Counted from the stretch's first letter, positions 9,366 through 18,913 are shown. The stretch is DNA of 64,000 nt from Candidatus Bathyarchaeota archaeon (GCA_026014465.1 JAOZID010000010.1:1615806-1679805), one strand, 5' to 3'. Program-made: numbers and translations. The notes: a model not told the origin generated them from the letters alone.

Positions 9366-11582
9366 ATGGCTCGTTATAGACAAACAGATGAAATTGTAAA
9401 ATTGATGAATGACCCAAAAATCATTAGGAACACCAGTATTATCGCCCACGTAGACCATGGAAAAACCACCTTATCCGACAGCCTCTTGGCGTATGCTGGA
9501 ATCATCAGCACCCAAACCGCTGGACAAAAACTGTTCCTTGACTCATGGGATCTTGAACAAAAACGCCAAATGACCGTTTTCGCCTCAAACGTTAGTTTGG
9601 TGCACAAATTCGACGATAAAGACTACCTGATCAACCTCATCGACACCCCTGGACACATCGACTTTAGCGGCGCAGTCACCAGAAGCCTAAGAGCCGTAGA
9701 CGGCGCCCTCGTAGTCGTCGACGCCGTAGAAGGCCCCATGACACAAACCGAAACCGTGCTCATGCAAGCCCTACGCGAACGCGTCAAGCCTCTTTTGTTC
9801 ATCAACAAGGTCGATAGGCTTATAAAAGAAATCAAACTCACCCCCCAAGAAATCCAGCGCAAATTCGCTAAGATTCTCCTGCGCGTAAACACGCTTATCC
9901 AAAAATATGCGCCTCCCGAACACAAACAGGACTGGCAAGTTAAAATCGAAGACAGCCGCGTAGCTTTTGGTTCTGCCCTGCACAAATGGGGACTAAACCT
10001 TACCCACATGAAAAAGAAGCAAATTTCATTCCAAGACATCATCGACGCATACACAGGCGAGCCCGAAGACGTCGGCAAAAAAGTCGATGCCCTAAGCAAG
10101 AAAGCACCCTTACCCGAGCCAATCCTTGACATGTTCTGCGAACACCTCCCTGGACCCTTGCAAGCTCAGCCTTACCGTCAACCACAGATTTGGCCAGGCG
10201 ACCCAGAAAGTGCAACTGGCAAAGGCATGGCAACAGTCGACCCCAACGCGCCCCTGCTCATGTGCATATCCACTATCGAAGTTGACCCCCACAGCGGCAC
10301 CGTCGCAATCGGGCGTATCTTTAGCGGTTCCATTACCAAAGGCAAACAGGTCCAGCTTGTCAGCAGACGCCAAAAAGGCACCATCCAGCAGGTCTTCATG
10401 AGCATGGCAACTGACCGAGTTATCGTTGACCGCGTTCCCGCAGGAAACATCGGCGCAATCTCTGGTTTGCCCTCCCTACACGTGGGTGAAACCATAGCTG
10501 AAGACGGCATAGAAGCCCAATCCTTTGAAGGTCTACAGTACGTTTCTGACCCAGTCGTCACCGTAGCAGTTGAGCCCGAAGACGTCAAGGACATACCAAT
10601 GTTTGATAAGGTCATGCACAAAATCACAACTGAAGACCCCAACTTGCACTTCAAGATGAACAAAGAAAGCGGCGAATTCCTGCTCTCAGGCATGGGTGAA
10701 CTTCACCTTGAAATCACCGCTTACCGACTAGAAGAAGCAGGACTAAAAGTCAAACTCAGCAAACCCATCGTCATCTTCCGCGAAACCATCAGCAAAGACT
10801 ACGATGGACCCGCAATCATGGGCAAAAGCCCCAACAAACACAACAAAGTCTGGATAACCCTTGAACGCCTCTCTGACGAAGTCATCGAAGCCATCAAATC
10901 AGAAAAAATCACTGACATGCAAAGCAAAGACGAACGAACCAAACGCCTACGCGAACTTGGCTGGGCACCCGACGATGCTAAAGGCGCAGTAGCAGTTGAA
11001 GAAAACAACATCCTCGTCAACCGCATCAAAGGCCGCCAGTACGTCGACGAAATCATTGACCACGTAAAAAGCGGTTTCCGCGAAGCAGTCCACACCTCCC
11101 CCTTAGCCAAAGAACCTGCGTATGGCTTGAAGATTAACCTTGAAGACGTTACCGTGCACGAAGACCCTGTCCACCGTGGACCCGCCCAAATCATCCCCAT
11201 GACCTGGCGTCCCATCTACTGCGGTATCCTGCTAAGCAAACCCAAACTACTTGAACCCCTAATCAGCTTCGAATGCAAAGTCCCAAGCGACTTCGTCAGC
11301 GCAGTCATCACATTGCTAAACAAACGCCGCGGCAAAATCCTTGACATGCCCTCCGAGGAAGACATGATAACCGTCAAAGCCGAAATGCCCGTCTCCGAAT
11401 CCTTTGGTATCGCCGACGAACTACGCAGCAGCACCCAAGGCAGAGCCTTCTGGGCAACCCAGTTCAGCCGCTGGGCATACGTCCCCGAACAAATGCAAGC
11501 CGACACAATCAAAGCAATCCGAGAACGCAGAGGACTCTCACCCGTACCACCCAAACCAGAAGAATACTTTGAATCCGAATAA
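9366..11582 (+). CDS. fusA: Translation elongation factor 2 (aEF-2)
   Basis: GTPase that drives ribosomal translocation. The 738 residues match archaeal EF-2 from end to end. G1 is AHVDHGKT (about 27-34), G3 DTPGHIDF, G4 NKVD, followed by domain II, the MGELHLE motif of domain III, and domain IV with HEDPVHRGPAQ. The His near residue 602 is the site that carries diphthamide in archaea and eukaryotes. The switch I/G2 segment reads EQKRQMTVFASNVS where nearly all EF-2 proteins have RGITI/V; the Mg-coordinating Thr is kept but the Arg-Gly-Ile context is lost (see findings). The ATG follows ATAGGT. The gene is preceded by a long intergenic region and stands alone. Confidence 0.95.
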   Translation: MARYRQTDEIVKLMNDPKIIRNTSIIAHVDHGKTTLSDSLLAYAGIISTQTAGQKLFLDSWDLEQKRQMTVFASNVSLVHKFDDKDYLINLIDTPGHIDFSGAVTRSLRAVDGALVVVDAVEGPMTQTETVLMQALRERVKPLLFINKVDRLIKEIKLTPQEIQRKFAKILLRVNTLIQKYAPPEHKQDWQVKIEDSRVAFGSALHKWGLNLTHMKKKQISFQDIIDAYTGEPEDVGKKVDALSKKAPLPEPILDMFCEHLPGPLQAQPYRQPQIWPGDPESATGKGMATVDPNAPLLMCISTIEVDPHSGTVAIGRIFSGSITKGKQVQLVSRRQKGTIQQVFMSMATDRVIVDRVPAGNIGAISGLPSLHVGETIAEDGIEAQSFEGLQYVSDPVVTVAVEPEDVKDIPMFDKVMHKITTEDPNLHFKMNKESGEFLLSGMGELHLEITAYRLEEAGLKVKLSKPIVIFRETISKDYDGPAIMGKSPNKHNKVWITLERLSDEVIEAIKSEKITDMQSKDERTKRLRELGWAPDDAKGAVAVEENNILVNRIKGRQYVDEIIDHVKSGFREAVHTSPLAKEPAYGLKINLEDVTVHEDPVHRGPAQIIPMTWRPIYCGILLSKPKLLEPLISFECKVPSDFVSAVITLLNKRRGKILDMPSEEDMITVKAEMPVSESFGIADELRSSTQGRAFWATQFSRWAYVPEQMQADTIKAIRERRGLSPVPPKPEEYFESE

Positions 11583-11662
11583 ACCCACAACCTCCCCTCT
11601 CCCTCTCTTCTTCTTTGTTTCTTTTTTCTGCCACGTTTTTTGGCTACGTGCAAGTAGGCATG

Positions 11663-11670
11663 CTTATATC
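11663..11670 (+). promoter_or_regulatory. TATA box for the PAC2 gene
   Basis: CTTATATC lies about 45 bases before the ATG at 11714 and about 25-30 bases before the expected start of transcription. The ribosome site AGAGGA follows at 11702-11707. Confidence 0.5.
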
Positions 11671-11713
11671 ACAATCCTAATCCTATGTACTCACGTTGCT
11701 TAGAGGAACCGCG

Positions 11714-12472
11714 ATGGTCTGTTCAATTAAACTCGACGAAATACCCCAACTCAACAACCCCATACTCATAGAGGGCTTGCCTGGCATAGGTTTTGTAGCC
11801 AACATCACCGCCCTGCACTTGATAAAAACGCTTGGGGCTAAACGGTTTGGAGAAATTGTTTCCGCAAGCTTCCAAGACCTAGCGATTCTCACTGAAGATG
11901 GCGATGCGCAGTCCCCCATAAACGAGCTCTACTACGTCAAACGAGAAGACGGCGGACGCGACCTTCTCATTTGGTTTGGCAACACTCAAGCCCTAACTAC
12001 GCCTGGCCAGTACGAACTCACAGGCAAAGTCTTAGACATCGTGCAGAATCTGGGGTGCCAATTCGTGGTTTCCCTTGGAGGCTTCAAAAAAGACGAAGTC
12101 ACCACCGCGCCTTCCCTGTACTGCGCCGCTTCCGACGAAGAAACCCTAAAAGAAGCATTAAGCTTGGATATGGGGCACAAGGTTATGGTGGGGCACATTT
12201 TTGGCATTGCAGGGTTAGCGTTGGGTTTGAGTAGGCTTAGGGGCATGCGTGGGTTTGCGTTGCTCGTGGATACCGTGGGCATGGAACCTGACCCTACCGC
12301 AGCACGGGTCGCCTTAACCGCGATAAACCGCTACCTTAAGCTGAATGTGGATTTATCGGATGTGGAAGAAACTGCCACGCAGACAAAAAGCATGCTCGAA
12401 GCGTTTGGTTTAATTCGTGATATTCAAGAAGAAAAGAAGAAAGAGGAACAGGAGCTGCGCTGGTTCATCTAG
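11714..12472 (+). CDS. PAC2-family proteasome assembly chaperone
   Basis: 252 residues of the PAC2/DUF75 family, archaeal relatives of eukaryotic proteasome assembly chaperone 2 (PbaA/PbaB type). The N-terminal LIEGLPGIGFVAN and the later GHIFGIAGLALGLSR are characteristic. The C-terminus is a charged helix (EEKKKEEQELRWFI) ending in a hydrophobic-aromatic tail, resembling the HbYX-like tails that dock on the 20S proteasome; this reading is an inference. The frame is open from a TTG at 11696, but the ATG at 11714 has AGAGGA at proper spacing and gives the usual family N-terminus. It converges with the Lsm gene, with 8 bases between the stops. Confidence 0.85.
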   Translation: MVCSIKLDEIPQLNNPILIEGLPGIGFVANITALHLIKTLGAKRFGEIVSASFQDLAILTEDGDAQSPINELYYVKREDGGRDLLIWFGNTQALTTPGQYELTGKVLDIVQNLGCQFVVSLGGFKKDEVTTAPSLYCAASDEETLKEALSLDMGHKVMVGHIFGIAGLALGLSRLRGMRGFALLVDTVGMEPDPTAARVALTAINRYLKLNVDLSDVEETATQTKSMLEAFGLIRDIQEEKKKEEQELRWFI

Positions 12473-12480
12473 CCTAGTGG

Positions 12481-12906
12481 CTACTCGTTTTTGGTTTCAC
12501 TCATGAACAAGTCGTAAACTCTTTGGACACGCTCTGCTGCGGGACCTGCGCCTTCAGCTATGCCTTTTTCGGTTACTTTGACTTTATCCATGACCCAGAT
12601 GAAGCCTTGGTCTTCGTAGAGTTTAACCATTGTTGGGAAGACCTTTTCAAGCCGTGTTGCTAAAGCTTTCATGTCGAAGGGTTTTTCGGTGGTTGCGATT
12701 TGAGCGACTACGTTGCCGTTGAGAAAAACTCGGTGGCTAACTTGTCCAGTTTCATCTTTAGCTTCAGAAATACACAAGCTCAAGTTATCAGGGTTAACGC
12801 CTTGAAGTACGCCAGTGAAAACTTTACCGTTAGTAGTATTCACGGTAACAAGCTTCTCAACCAGCGCCGCAACTTCTGTAAAGAATTTCCTTTGCGCTAC
12901 AGACAC
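12481..12906 (-). CDS. Lsm/Sm-like archaeal protein with C-terminal extension (SmAP3-like)
   Basis: 141 residues. The N-terminal half is an Sm fold: Sm1-like segment (VEKLVTVNTTNGKVFTGVLQ), then VFLNGNVVAQI, which fits the Sm2 strand (usual consensus I-R-G-N/S). The C-terminal half (about 75-141) is an alpha/beta extension, an arrangement known for SmAP3 proteins, which form ring multimers and bind RNA. Translation starts at GTG with GGAGGT about 8 bases upstream. It is monocistronic, with an A/T-rich promoter region at about 12940-12950. The role is RNA metabolism in general; a specific partner cannot be read from sequence. Confidence 0.75.
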   Translation of the reverse strand: MSVAQRKFFTEVAALVEKLVTVNTTNGKVFTGVLQGVNPDNLSLCISEAKDETGQVSHRVFLNGNVVAQIATTEKPFDMKALATRLEKVFPTMVKLYEDQGFIWVMDKVKVTEKGIAEGAGPAAERVQRVYDLFMSETKNE

Positions 12907-13083
12907 AATAATACCTCCATCTAATCCATACGATTGTACCTTCCAACTATTTATCTTTGATTAAACAAAAACCCCAATAAACAAACTTTCAGCACTCATT
13001 GTAACTCAACAACTCCCTCAAAAAGAAACAAAGCCCGTTTTGCCTGTGCACCAAAAAGCCAAACAAACACGCCGTCGAAAACT

Positions 13084-14355
13084 CTACTTTGCTTGTTGCT
13101 CCTCATCTTGCTTGAGCAATGCTTTGGTGTTTGCTGGTAAGTCGCGGTTTGCGGTGTAGTTTGCTCCTATCCATGTGTTGTTTCCGATTTTGACGCCTGG
13201 CATGAACAGGGCGTTGATGCCTGTTTTGACGTTATCGCCTAGGATGGCGCCGAGTTTTCGTCGTCCCGTATCCACGACTTGGTCTTTGATTTTCATCTTG
13301 ACGTGCCCGTCGTCAAAGCGCAGGTTAGCAGTTAGGGTGCCTGCTGCCAAGTTGCAGTTCTCGCCAATGATGCTATCGCCAATGTAGGAGAGGTGTCCGA
13401 CGTGGGTGTTGTTCATGATTATGGTGTTTTTGACTTCGCAGGCGTTTCCAACGCGGGCGTTTTTGCCTACGCTGGTGCAGGCTCGCAGGTAACAGTTTGG
13501 GCCAACATCGGCGCCTTCGTCTATGAAGCAGTGACCTTCGATGTATGCGCCAGAGCGTACCCGCGCGGTCTTTGCTACGGTTACTGCGCCGATTAGGTGT
13601 GCGCCGTCTTCCACTGTTCCCAAGACCTCGGGTTGCATGCGCCGTAGCGTCCAAGCGTTAGCGTCGAGCAAATCCCATGGTCTGCCAATATCAAACCAGT
13701 CCTCCCGCGGTATCTGCGCCGACACCACTCGCTTGCCTTCATCAGCCAGAAACGTTACGGCGTCGGTGAGTTCCCATTCTCCGCGGACTGAACGCTTAAC
13801 CTTGCGCAGCGCATCAAAAACCTCTTGGGAAAACACGTACAACCCCGCATTTGCCAAGTTCGAGGGGGCATCTTGCCTGTTGGGTTTTTCCACAATTCCC
13901 GCTACGGTGCCGTCGGGTTTGGGTTTGATTATGCCGTAGCTCTCAGGGTTTTCTACGGGAACAACAGCCATTGCTGCGTCGGCGCCTTCACGGTATGCAT
14001 CTAAAAGCTGCTTGACTGCCTGCTCCGAGAACAGTAAATCCCCATAAACCAAAACGAAGTCGTCTTTTACGTAGGGTTCGGCTATGCTTGCAGCGTTTCC
14101 TGTGCCTAGCATCTCTGTTTGATTTGCGTATTCGATTTGCATGCCCCGCTGGGAGCCGTCCCCAAAGTACGCGCGTATGGCTTCTCCCATGTAGTGCGTG
14201 ATGATAAGGGCTTGTTTTACGCCGTTAGCTTTCAACGCATCCAAGCAGTGCTCTAAGATGGGTTTGCCGCCCAACGGAATCAAATGCTTCGGGCGCGTTG
14301 CTGTTAAGGGCAGTAGCCTAGTGCCTTCGCCTGCTGCAAGTAAAACCGCTTTCAC
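13084..14355 (-). CDS. Bifunctional sugar-1-phosphate nucleotidylyltransferase / acetyltransferase (archaeal GlmU-like)
   Basis: 423 residues. The N-terminal nucleotidyltransferase domain has the signature LAAGEGTRLLPLTATRPKH with the catalytic Arg and Lys at 6-30. From about residue 245 a left-handed beta-helix of hexapeptide repeats (GAVTVAKTARVRSGAYIEG, VGNACEVKNTIIMNNTHVGH) forms the acetyltransferase part. Archaeal enzymes of this type convert GlcN-1-P to UDP-GlcNAc. The GTG start overlaps the stop of the mutase gene by four bases (GTGA), so the two are co-transcribed and catalyse consecutive steps. Related archaeal proteins can also use glucose-1-P and dTTP, so the exact substrate is inferred from the neighbour. 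Confidence 0.85.
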   Translation of the reverse strand: MKAVLLAAGEGTRLLPLTATRPKHLIPLGGKPILEHCLDALKANGVKQALIITHYMGEAIRAYFGDGSQRGMQIEYANQTEMLGTGNAASIAEPYVKDDFVLVYGDLLFSEQAVKQLLDAYREGADAAMAVVPVENPESYGIIKPKPDGTVAGIVEKPNRQDAPSNLANAGLYVFSQEVFDALRKVKRSVRGEWELTDAVTFLADEGKRVVSAQIPREDWFDIGRPWDLLDANAWTLRRMQPEVLGTVEDGAHLIGAVTVAKTARVRSGAYIEGHCFIDEGADVGPNCYLRACTSVGKNARVGNACEVKNTIIMNNTHVGHLSYIGDSIIGENCNLAAGTLTANLRFDDGHVKMKIKDQVVDTGRRKLGAILGDNVKTGINALFMPGVKIGNNTWIGANYTANRDLPANTKALLKQDEEQQAK

Positions 14356-15734
14356 GCCGATGCTTCCTCCAACTCATCTTGTAAGGTCTTTATGCCTTTT
14401 TGCATTATAGTTTTTGCTGCCTGCATTGTTTGTCCTTCGACGGTTATTCGGATTAGCGGTTCGGTGCCTGAAGCCCGAATAAGCAGCCAACCATCCTCCA
14501 ACGCCAAACGCACGCCATCAACTGTGGATAAATCCTTAAACGCTGGAAAAGCTTCTGGCAGGGCTTTTTCTAACGCGCCAATAACTCGCTGTTTTTGCTT
14601 GTTCTCACAAACAACGTTCTCCCTCAACGTCACATACTCAGGAACCTCGCCGACGAACTCTCCTAAGGTCTTGCCCTCCTCTTCTAGCGCCTTTAGCAGC
14701 AGCATCGCCGAAAGCGGACCATCAGGACACCAATGCACATCTGGGTGCACCCACGCTCCACATGGTTCCCCGCCAAAAACTGCGCCGCAACGCGCCATTT
14801 CCTCCGACAAGTAAACATCGCCAACTCGTGTGCGCACAACTTTGCCGCCGTGCTTCTCAGCCATGGTTTCCACGCACATTGACGCTTCCACGTTAGTGAC
14901 CACTGTGCCTTTGCCGTTGTTGCGTTTGAGGGCGTAAGCGCAGTATGCTGCCAAGACTTGGTCAAAATCGCAGAACTCGCCTGTTTCGTCCACAAAGGCT
15001 ACGCGGTCTCCGTCTCCGTCGAATGCTACTCCAACATCAGCGTTTAGCGCCTTGACTGTTTGGGAGAGGTTTTGCAGGGATTTGGCGTTGGGTTCAGAGG
15101 TTCGGGCGGGGAAGTACCCGTCGGGTTGCGCGTTTAGGGCGGTGGTTTTGCAGCCTGCCGTGTTGAGCATTTTAGGCGCTACGTGGTAGGTGGCTCCGCA
15201 GCCTGGGTCTACGACGACTTTCCAGGGTTTGGATAGTTTGACGGTTTCTTTTAGCATATCCCAGTACTGGTGTGTGGCGTCTTTGCGGACTGCTTTGCCT
15301 ATATCTTCCCAGCTTGCGCGGGTGTAGCTGTTTTGGGCGATGGTTTCTTCAACTGCGTTTTGTTGCTCATCTGTGAACGAGAGCGTGTTTGCGTTGAAGA
15401 CTTTGATGCCGTTGTACTGCGGCGGATTATGTGACGCCGTAAGCATAAAGCCCGCGTCTGCGCCTAACGCTTTGGTTATGTAAGCTACCGCTGGAGTAGG
15501 AACCACACCGACTAATGAGACATCTGTACCCGCGGCAAGCAACCCCGAAACCAACGCGTTCTCAATCATGGCACCTGAAACCCTTGTGTCACAACCAACA
15601 ACTGCCCTACGCGCCTTCACCTGCGTAGCGACCGCCAAACCCACCTTACACGCTAACTGCGGCGTCAAAAACTCGTTAACCTTTCCGCGTACCCCTGAAC
15701 TTCCAAACAGTTTTCCCAACTTAACTTTCTCCAA
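14352..15734 (-). CDS. glmM: Phosphoglucosamine mutase-type phosphohexomutase
   Basis: 460 residues, four-domain alpha-D-phosphohexomutase. The active-site phosphoserine loop is TASHNPPQ (Ser about 100), the Mg loop DGDGDR (about 240), the sugar loop GGEPCGAW, and the phosphate-binding loop RASGTEPLIR near the C-terminus. It interconverts GlcN-6-P and GlcN-1-P (or Man/Glc phosphates in related enzymes). The tight overlap with a GlmU-like gene supports the GlmM assignment. Translation starts at TTG (15734); no in-frame ATG exists close by. Confidence 0.85.
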   Translation of the reverse strand: MEKVKLGKLFGSSGVRGKVNEFLTPQLACKVGLAVATQVKARRAVVGCDTRVSGAMIENALVSGLLAAGTDVSLVGVVPTPAVAYITKALGADAGFMLTASHNPPQYNGIKVFNANTLSFTDEQQNAVEETIAQNSYTRASWEDIGKAVRKDATHQYWDMLKETVKLSKPWKVVVDPGCGATYHVAPKMLNTAGCKTTALNAQPDGYFPARTSEPNAKSLQNLSQTVKALNADVGVAFDGDGDRVAFVDETGEFCDFDQVLAAYCAYALKRNNGKGTVVTNVEASMCVETMAEKHGGKVVRTRVGDVYLSEEMARCGAVFGGEPCGAWVHPDVHWCPDGPLSAMLLLKALEEEGKTLGEFVGEVPEYVTLRENVVCENKQKQRVIGALEKALPEAFPAFKDLSTVDGVRLALEDGWLLIRASGTEPLIRITVEGQTMQAAKTIMQKGIKTLQDELEEASA

Positions 15735-15792
15735 ATCAAGTGTACTCTGCCTTGTTAAACGCCAGTGGGCTTAAAAGATTTAGCTATGGAAA

Positions 15793-16878
15793 CTATAGCT
15801 CACGCGGTTTGGCGGTTTCCAAAAACTCCAAGACTTTTTCCCTGCTTGGATGCACTCCTTTAGGGCTTAAGAGGTAACAGGCTGAAACCGCGTTTGCCAA
15901 CAGCAACCGCATCTGGTCTGAGACCCCGTTGTAGTCGCCTATTATGTTGCCTGCATCCCACGCATCACCCGCGCCCGTTGCCCTTTGCGGCGTAACCTCA
16001 AACGCTGGCACAACAACTTCCCTGTCAGGGTAGACCGTGGCGGCAAATCGTGTCGTGTGCAAATCAATTCTTGCGCTTAACTGCTCTGCTAAAACCCGCG
16101 CCGCCTCCAAAGCTAAAATGTCGAGTTTTTCTTTTCCCTGCCGCGTTGCGATGTCGGGACTGAGCATGGCGCCGTAGCATAAGGCTTCGTTCTCGTTTAG
16201 GCTCAAGATGTCTGCAAGGTCAGTTTTTAGGACCTGCTCTAGCAGCTGGGGCATCTGCACCTTGTTAGCGGTGGGGTCAGCTGTGGCGTAGTACGTTTTG
16301 CAGCCGCTGTTTTTTGCGGTTTTGAAGACATTTTGGGCAAGCGCTGTTCCGTGTTTTCGAGTTCCCGCCCAGTTAAACAAGCACACGTAATCCGAGTTCC
16401 TAATTAGTTGGTGGTCGGCTTCGGTGAGGTCGCCTGGTCCAAAATCCTCTAGCGAACCCACGTCCCTGAGCATAACGTTTGCTTTGTCCTCCTCTCCTGC
16501 GAATTCTAGGGCGGTGGTGATGGAGGCTTTATCTTTGGTTTTGATGTGGGAGGTGTCGATGTCGTAGGCTTGCAGGTGGCGGCGTATTTGTTCTAAGCCC
16601 CGATGGTTTGTGCAGACAATTGGGGTGACGTTGGCTTCTAGAGCGACTAAGGCTGCGGCGACGTTGATGGCGTTTCCGCCGTACAGGTCGGTTTGGCTGA
16701 TTTGGTCTATGCTCCCGCCTTTGCGCTGCGCAATTCCCTCTATAACCGCGGCGAATTCTCCTACGTTGCAGTCTAAAGTTACTATGCGGTCTAAGAAAAA
16801 GTCAGGTAAAACCGTTACTTTCGGCGTTTTTTGGGGGTTTTGCAGGAAATCTGCAAGTTTTTTTAGTTGCGCATTCAC
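15793..16878 (-). CDS. PfkB-family (ribokinase-like) carbohydrate kinase
   Basis: 361 residues. The N-terminal part has the PfkB glycine-rich region (DLYGGNAINVAAALVALE), and the C-terminal signature is RATGAGDAWDAGNI with the catalytic Asp and anion hole. The substrate (sugar or nucleoside) cannot be read from sequence. It lies directly upstream of glmM on the same strand with a gap of about 58 bases, so it may be in the same transcription unit. It starts at GTG near 16878 with AGAAGG upstream. Confidence 0.82.
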   Translation of the reverse strand: MNAQLKKLADFLQNPQKTPKVTVLPDFFLDRIVTLDCNVGEFAAVIEGIAQRKGGSIDQISQTDLYGGNAINVAAALVALEANVTPIVCTNHRGLEQIRRHLQAYDIDTSHIKTKDKASITTALEFAGEEDKANVMLRDVGSLEDFGPGDLTEADHQLIRNSDYVCLFNWAGTRKHGTALAQNVFKTAKNSGCKTYYATADPTANKVQMPQLLEQVLKTDLADILSLNENEALCYGAMLSPDIATRQGKEKLDILALEAARVLAEQLSARIDLHTTRFAATVYPDREVVVPAFEVTPQRATGAGDAWDAGNIIGDYNGVSDQMRLLLANAVSACYLLSPKGVHPSREKVLEFLETAKPREL

Positions 16879-16972
16879 ACGTTATGCCTTCTTCTGTCTT
16901 TATCAGCCAAAAAACTAAAATAACCTTTCTTCTACTGCTGAGAAGGACGAATTAAGAATTCGGGGAACTTAC

Positions 16973-17197
16973 GTGTTAAAGTTCAAAATTGAAATAGCAT
17001 TGCTGCTGATTTCGATAGCTTTGTTCGCTGTCAGCACTCTTTGCTACTCCTACGCAACAAGCGCCAACGCAGCAACCTTTGCGTTCAGCAACTCCCACCC
17101 CTACCGAGTGTACGCAATACCCTTCGTAAGCTTTGGATCAGTACTCATGGCAGCCGCCACGCTATCATACTCCAAACGAAGCAAAAACATGGTCTAA
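16973..17197 (+). CDS. Small two-helix membrane protein, unknown
   Basis: 74 residues with two hydrophobic segments (about 8-30 and 48-65) and a basic tail (SKRSKNM). No family was recognised. The GTG start at 16973 has CGGGGA about 8 bases upstream, a good ribosome site, which is the main reason for calling it. It lies between the divergent kinase gene and the convergent prepilin peptidase gene. Confidence 0.5.
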   Translation: MLKFKIEIALLLISIALFAVSTLCYSYATSANAATFAFSNSHPYRVYAIPFVSFGSVLMAAATLSYSKRSKNMV

Positions 17198-17240
17198 CCC
17201 CAAAACGGGCAACTCAACAACCTGTTTTGCAACTCTTTTT

Positions 17241-18053
17241 TTATCCTAGAACATGCGTGATAAATATCCAAATTAAATCGCCAAACACCAAAGCAAGCAG
17301 CAAACCCGCCGTAACAAAAATAAGCATAGGCAAACCCGGTGTTGCCCAAACACGCGACTTAATCCTCCCCGCCTGCGCCGCGTCCGATAAACGTTTCACA
17401 ATTGCCTCGCGCGCTTCATCATCGGGCATAACAACTAAACTGCGTTTCTCCACATCACCTTTTGTGTTGATGTCTTCTAAGGGGTAAACGTGCCATTTCG
17501 CTTCTAAGGTGGATACTAGAACTTTTTGTCCCGTAACCAAAACCAGCAGCTTCTTGAAGACTGATTCCTCTTTTAGGGTGCCCTCGAACATGGGCGTTTT
17601 TTCTGTGTGGTTTGCTATGTTGCGCAGTAGCATGTAGATTCCGCTTGCCGCCGCGATGAGCACCGAATTGCTAAGTATGGCTATGGGGAATACGGTTTGG
17701 GCGAGGGGAGATACTCCTTGGGGTATAAGGGGTGTTAGCAGCGTTTGGGGATAAAATGGCAGGGCTAGGGCGATGCACATGAACGCTTTCGAATCCGCGC
17801 CTCCAAAACTGCCCGAGTAAAACAGTGTCACGGCGATTCCAACAGTTACCGCGGCGCTAAGCCCAAACCACAGCAACCTTGATGGGTCATACAAAACCAG
17901 CTCAGGCAAAACCAACGCCGCCGCCAACGGAGCATACACAACCCACACGCGGTCACTCACCATACGCTCCTTATAATCACTCCAAGAAGCATACAGCAAA
18001 AACACCACTGAAACCGCTACCCGCGCCGCCGCAAAGACTTCCTGCATTCTCAA
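17241..18053 (-). CDS. Archaeal prepilin/preflagellin peptidase (FlaK/A24-like)
   Basis: 270-residue integral membrane aspartic protease with about six membrane segments. The two catalytic Asp motifs are visible: SWSDYKERMVSD in the first cytoplasmic loop (Asp about 24) and FGGADSKA (about 86), matching the GGAD form of the GxGD motif in archaeal FlaK. A soluble insert (about 150-230) precedes the last helix. It would cleave class III signal peptides of archaellins or pilins. No pilin gene lies in the window. The start is TTG at 18053 or ATG at 18047. Confidence 0.8.
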   Translation of the reverse strand: MRMQEVFAAARVAVSVVFLLYASWSDYKERMVSDRVWVVYAPLAAALVLPELVLYDPSRLLWFGLSAAVTVGIAVTLFYSGSFGGADSKAFMCIALALPFYPQTLLTPLIPQGVSPLAQTVFPIAILSNSVLIAAASGIYMLLRNIANHTEKTPMFEGTLKEESVFKKLLVLVTGQKVLVSTLEAKWHVYPLEDINTKGDVEKRSLVVMPDDEAREAIVKRLSDAAQAGRIKSRVWATPGLPMLIFVTAGLLLALVFGDLIWIFITHVLG

Positions 18054-18153
18054 AGCGCCCCAAAAAGAGCAAAACGCGGTCGCATATTAACTGCGTGTAC
18101 CCCCAATCAAGATTTACGCTATTGCTTAGGATGGGCTTTTGTGGTGTGCCTGT

Positions 18154-18795
18154 TTAGGTTAGTCCGCGTAGGAAGGGGTTGACTCTTTTTTCTTGGCTTA
18201 TGGTGGTGGTTGGTCCATGTCCGGGGTAGACTTCGTAGTAGTCGGAGAGGGTTGCTAGTTTTTTTAGGGATTCTTGCATGGCGGTTTGGGAGCTTCCGGG
18301 GAAGTCGGTGCGTCCGATGGAGCCTGCAAATAAGGTGTCGCCTGTGAAGACTTCGGTTTCTGCTAAAAACACAACGCCGCCTGGGCTGTGTCCGGGGGAA
18401 TCTACAACTTTCAAGGTTACTTCGCCAACACTTATCGAGTCGCCATTATGTAGCAGGACATCTGCGGGGGGTGAGACCTGTTTGAACCCAAAGTACCGTG
18501 CGGTTTCTTTGCCTGATTCTCCGAGCATGTACGCGTCGGCTTGGTGGATGCAGATGGGCACATGGTATTTGTCTTTGACTAAACCGTTTCCGCAGGTATG
18601 GTCAGGATGCCCATGCGTGTTAACGATGTACTTTAGCTTCAACGCCCTGCTCTCAATGAAGTCAAAAACTTCCTTGGCTTCTGTTTGACCGCAAAACCCA
18701 GGGTCAATAACTGCTGCTTCTTTAGTATCCTTGCAGTAAACCACGTAACAGTTAGTTGAAAGCACGCCAACCATAAACATCTTGGTCCTTAGCAT
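18154..18795 (-). CDS. Metallo-beta-lactamase-fold hydrolase (glyoxalase II-like)
   Basis: 213 residues with the full MBL metal set: THGHPDHTCGN (HxHxDH), SPGHSPGG, FTGDTLF, and a terminal YPGHGP. The closest general match is the small hydroxyacylglutathione-hydrolase-like group common in archaea; the true substrate is unknown because archaea rarely use glutathione. The ATG at 18795 is preceded by GAGGGG. It is a single gene, divergent from the flavoprotein pair. Confidence 0.8.
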   Translation of the reverse strand: MLRTKMFMVGVLSTNCYVVYCKDTKEAAVIDPGFCGQTEAKEVFDFIESRALKLKYIVNTHGHPDHTCGNGLVKDKYHVPICIHQADAYMLGESGKETARYFGFKQVSPPADVLLHNGDSISVGEVTLKVVDSPGHSPGGVVFLAETEVFTGDTLFAGSIGRTDFPGSSQTAMQESLKKLATLSDYYEVYPGHGPTTTISQEKRVNPFLRGLT

Positions 18796-18838
18796 GAAAT
18801 CTTCATCCCCTCAATTCTATAGCTACAGAGCCCAATTA

Positions 18839-18850
18839 CCTATATAAATT
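18839..18850 (+). promoter_or_regulatory. TATA box for the flavoprotein operon
   Basis: CCTATATAAATT, an excellent archaeal TATA element. Transcription would begin around 18870, which leaves a leader of about 40 bases before the ATG at 18914. Confidence 0.6.
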
Positions 18851-18913
18851 CAAGCAGCCCGCTGGGCGTGGGTGTTGGGAAAGCTTATGTGTTTGGGTGG
18901 GTATTGGTTTTTG

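Noticed and set aside
17241..18053. Third presenilin-like protease
   Set aside because: The SDYKER and GGAD motifs and topology fit the FlaK/A24 prepilin peptidase family rather than A22.
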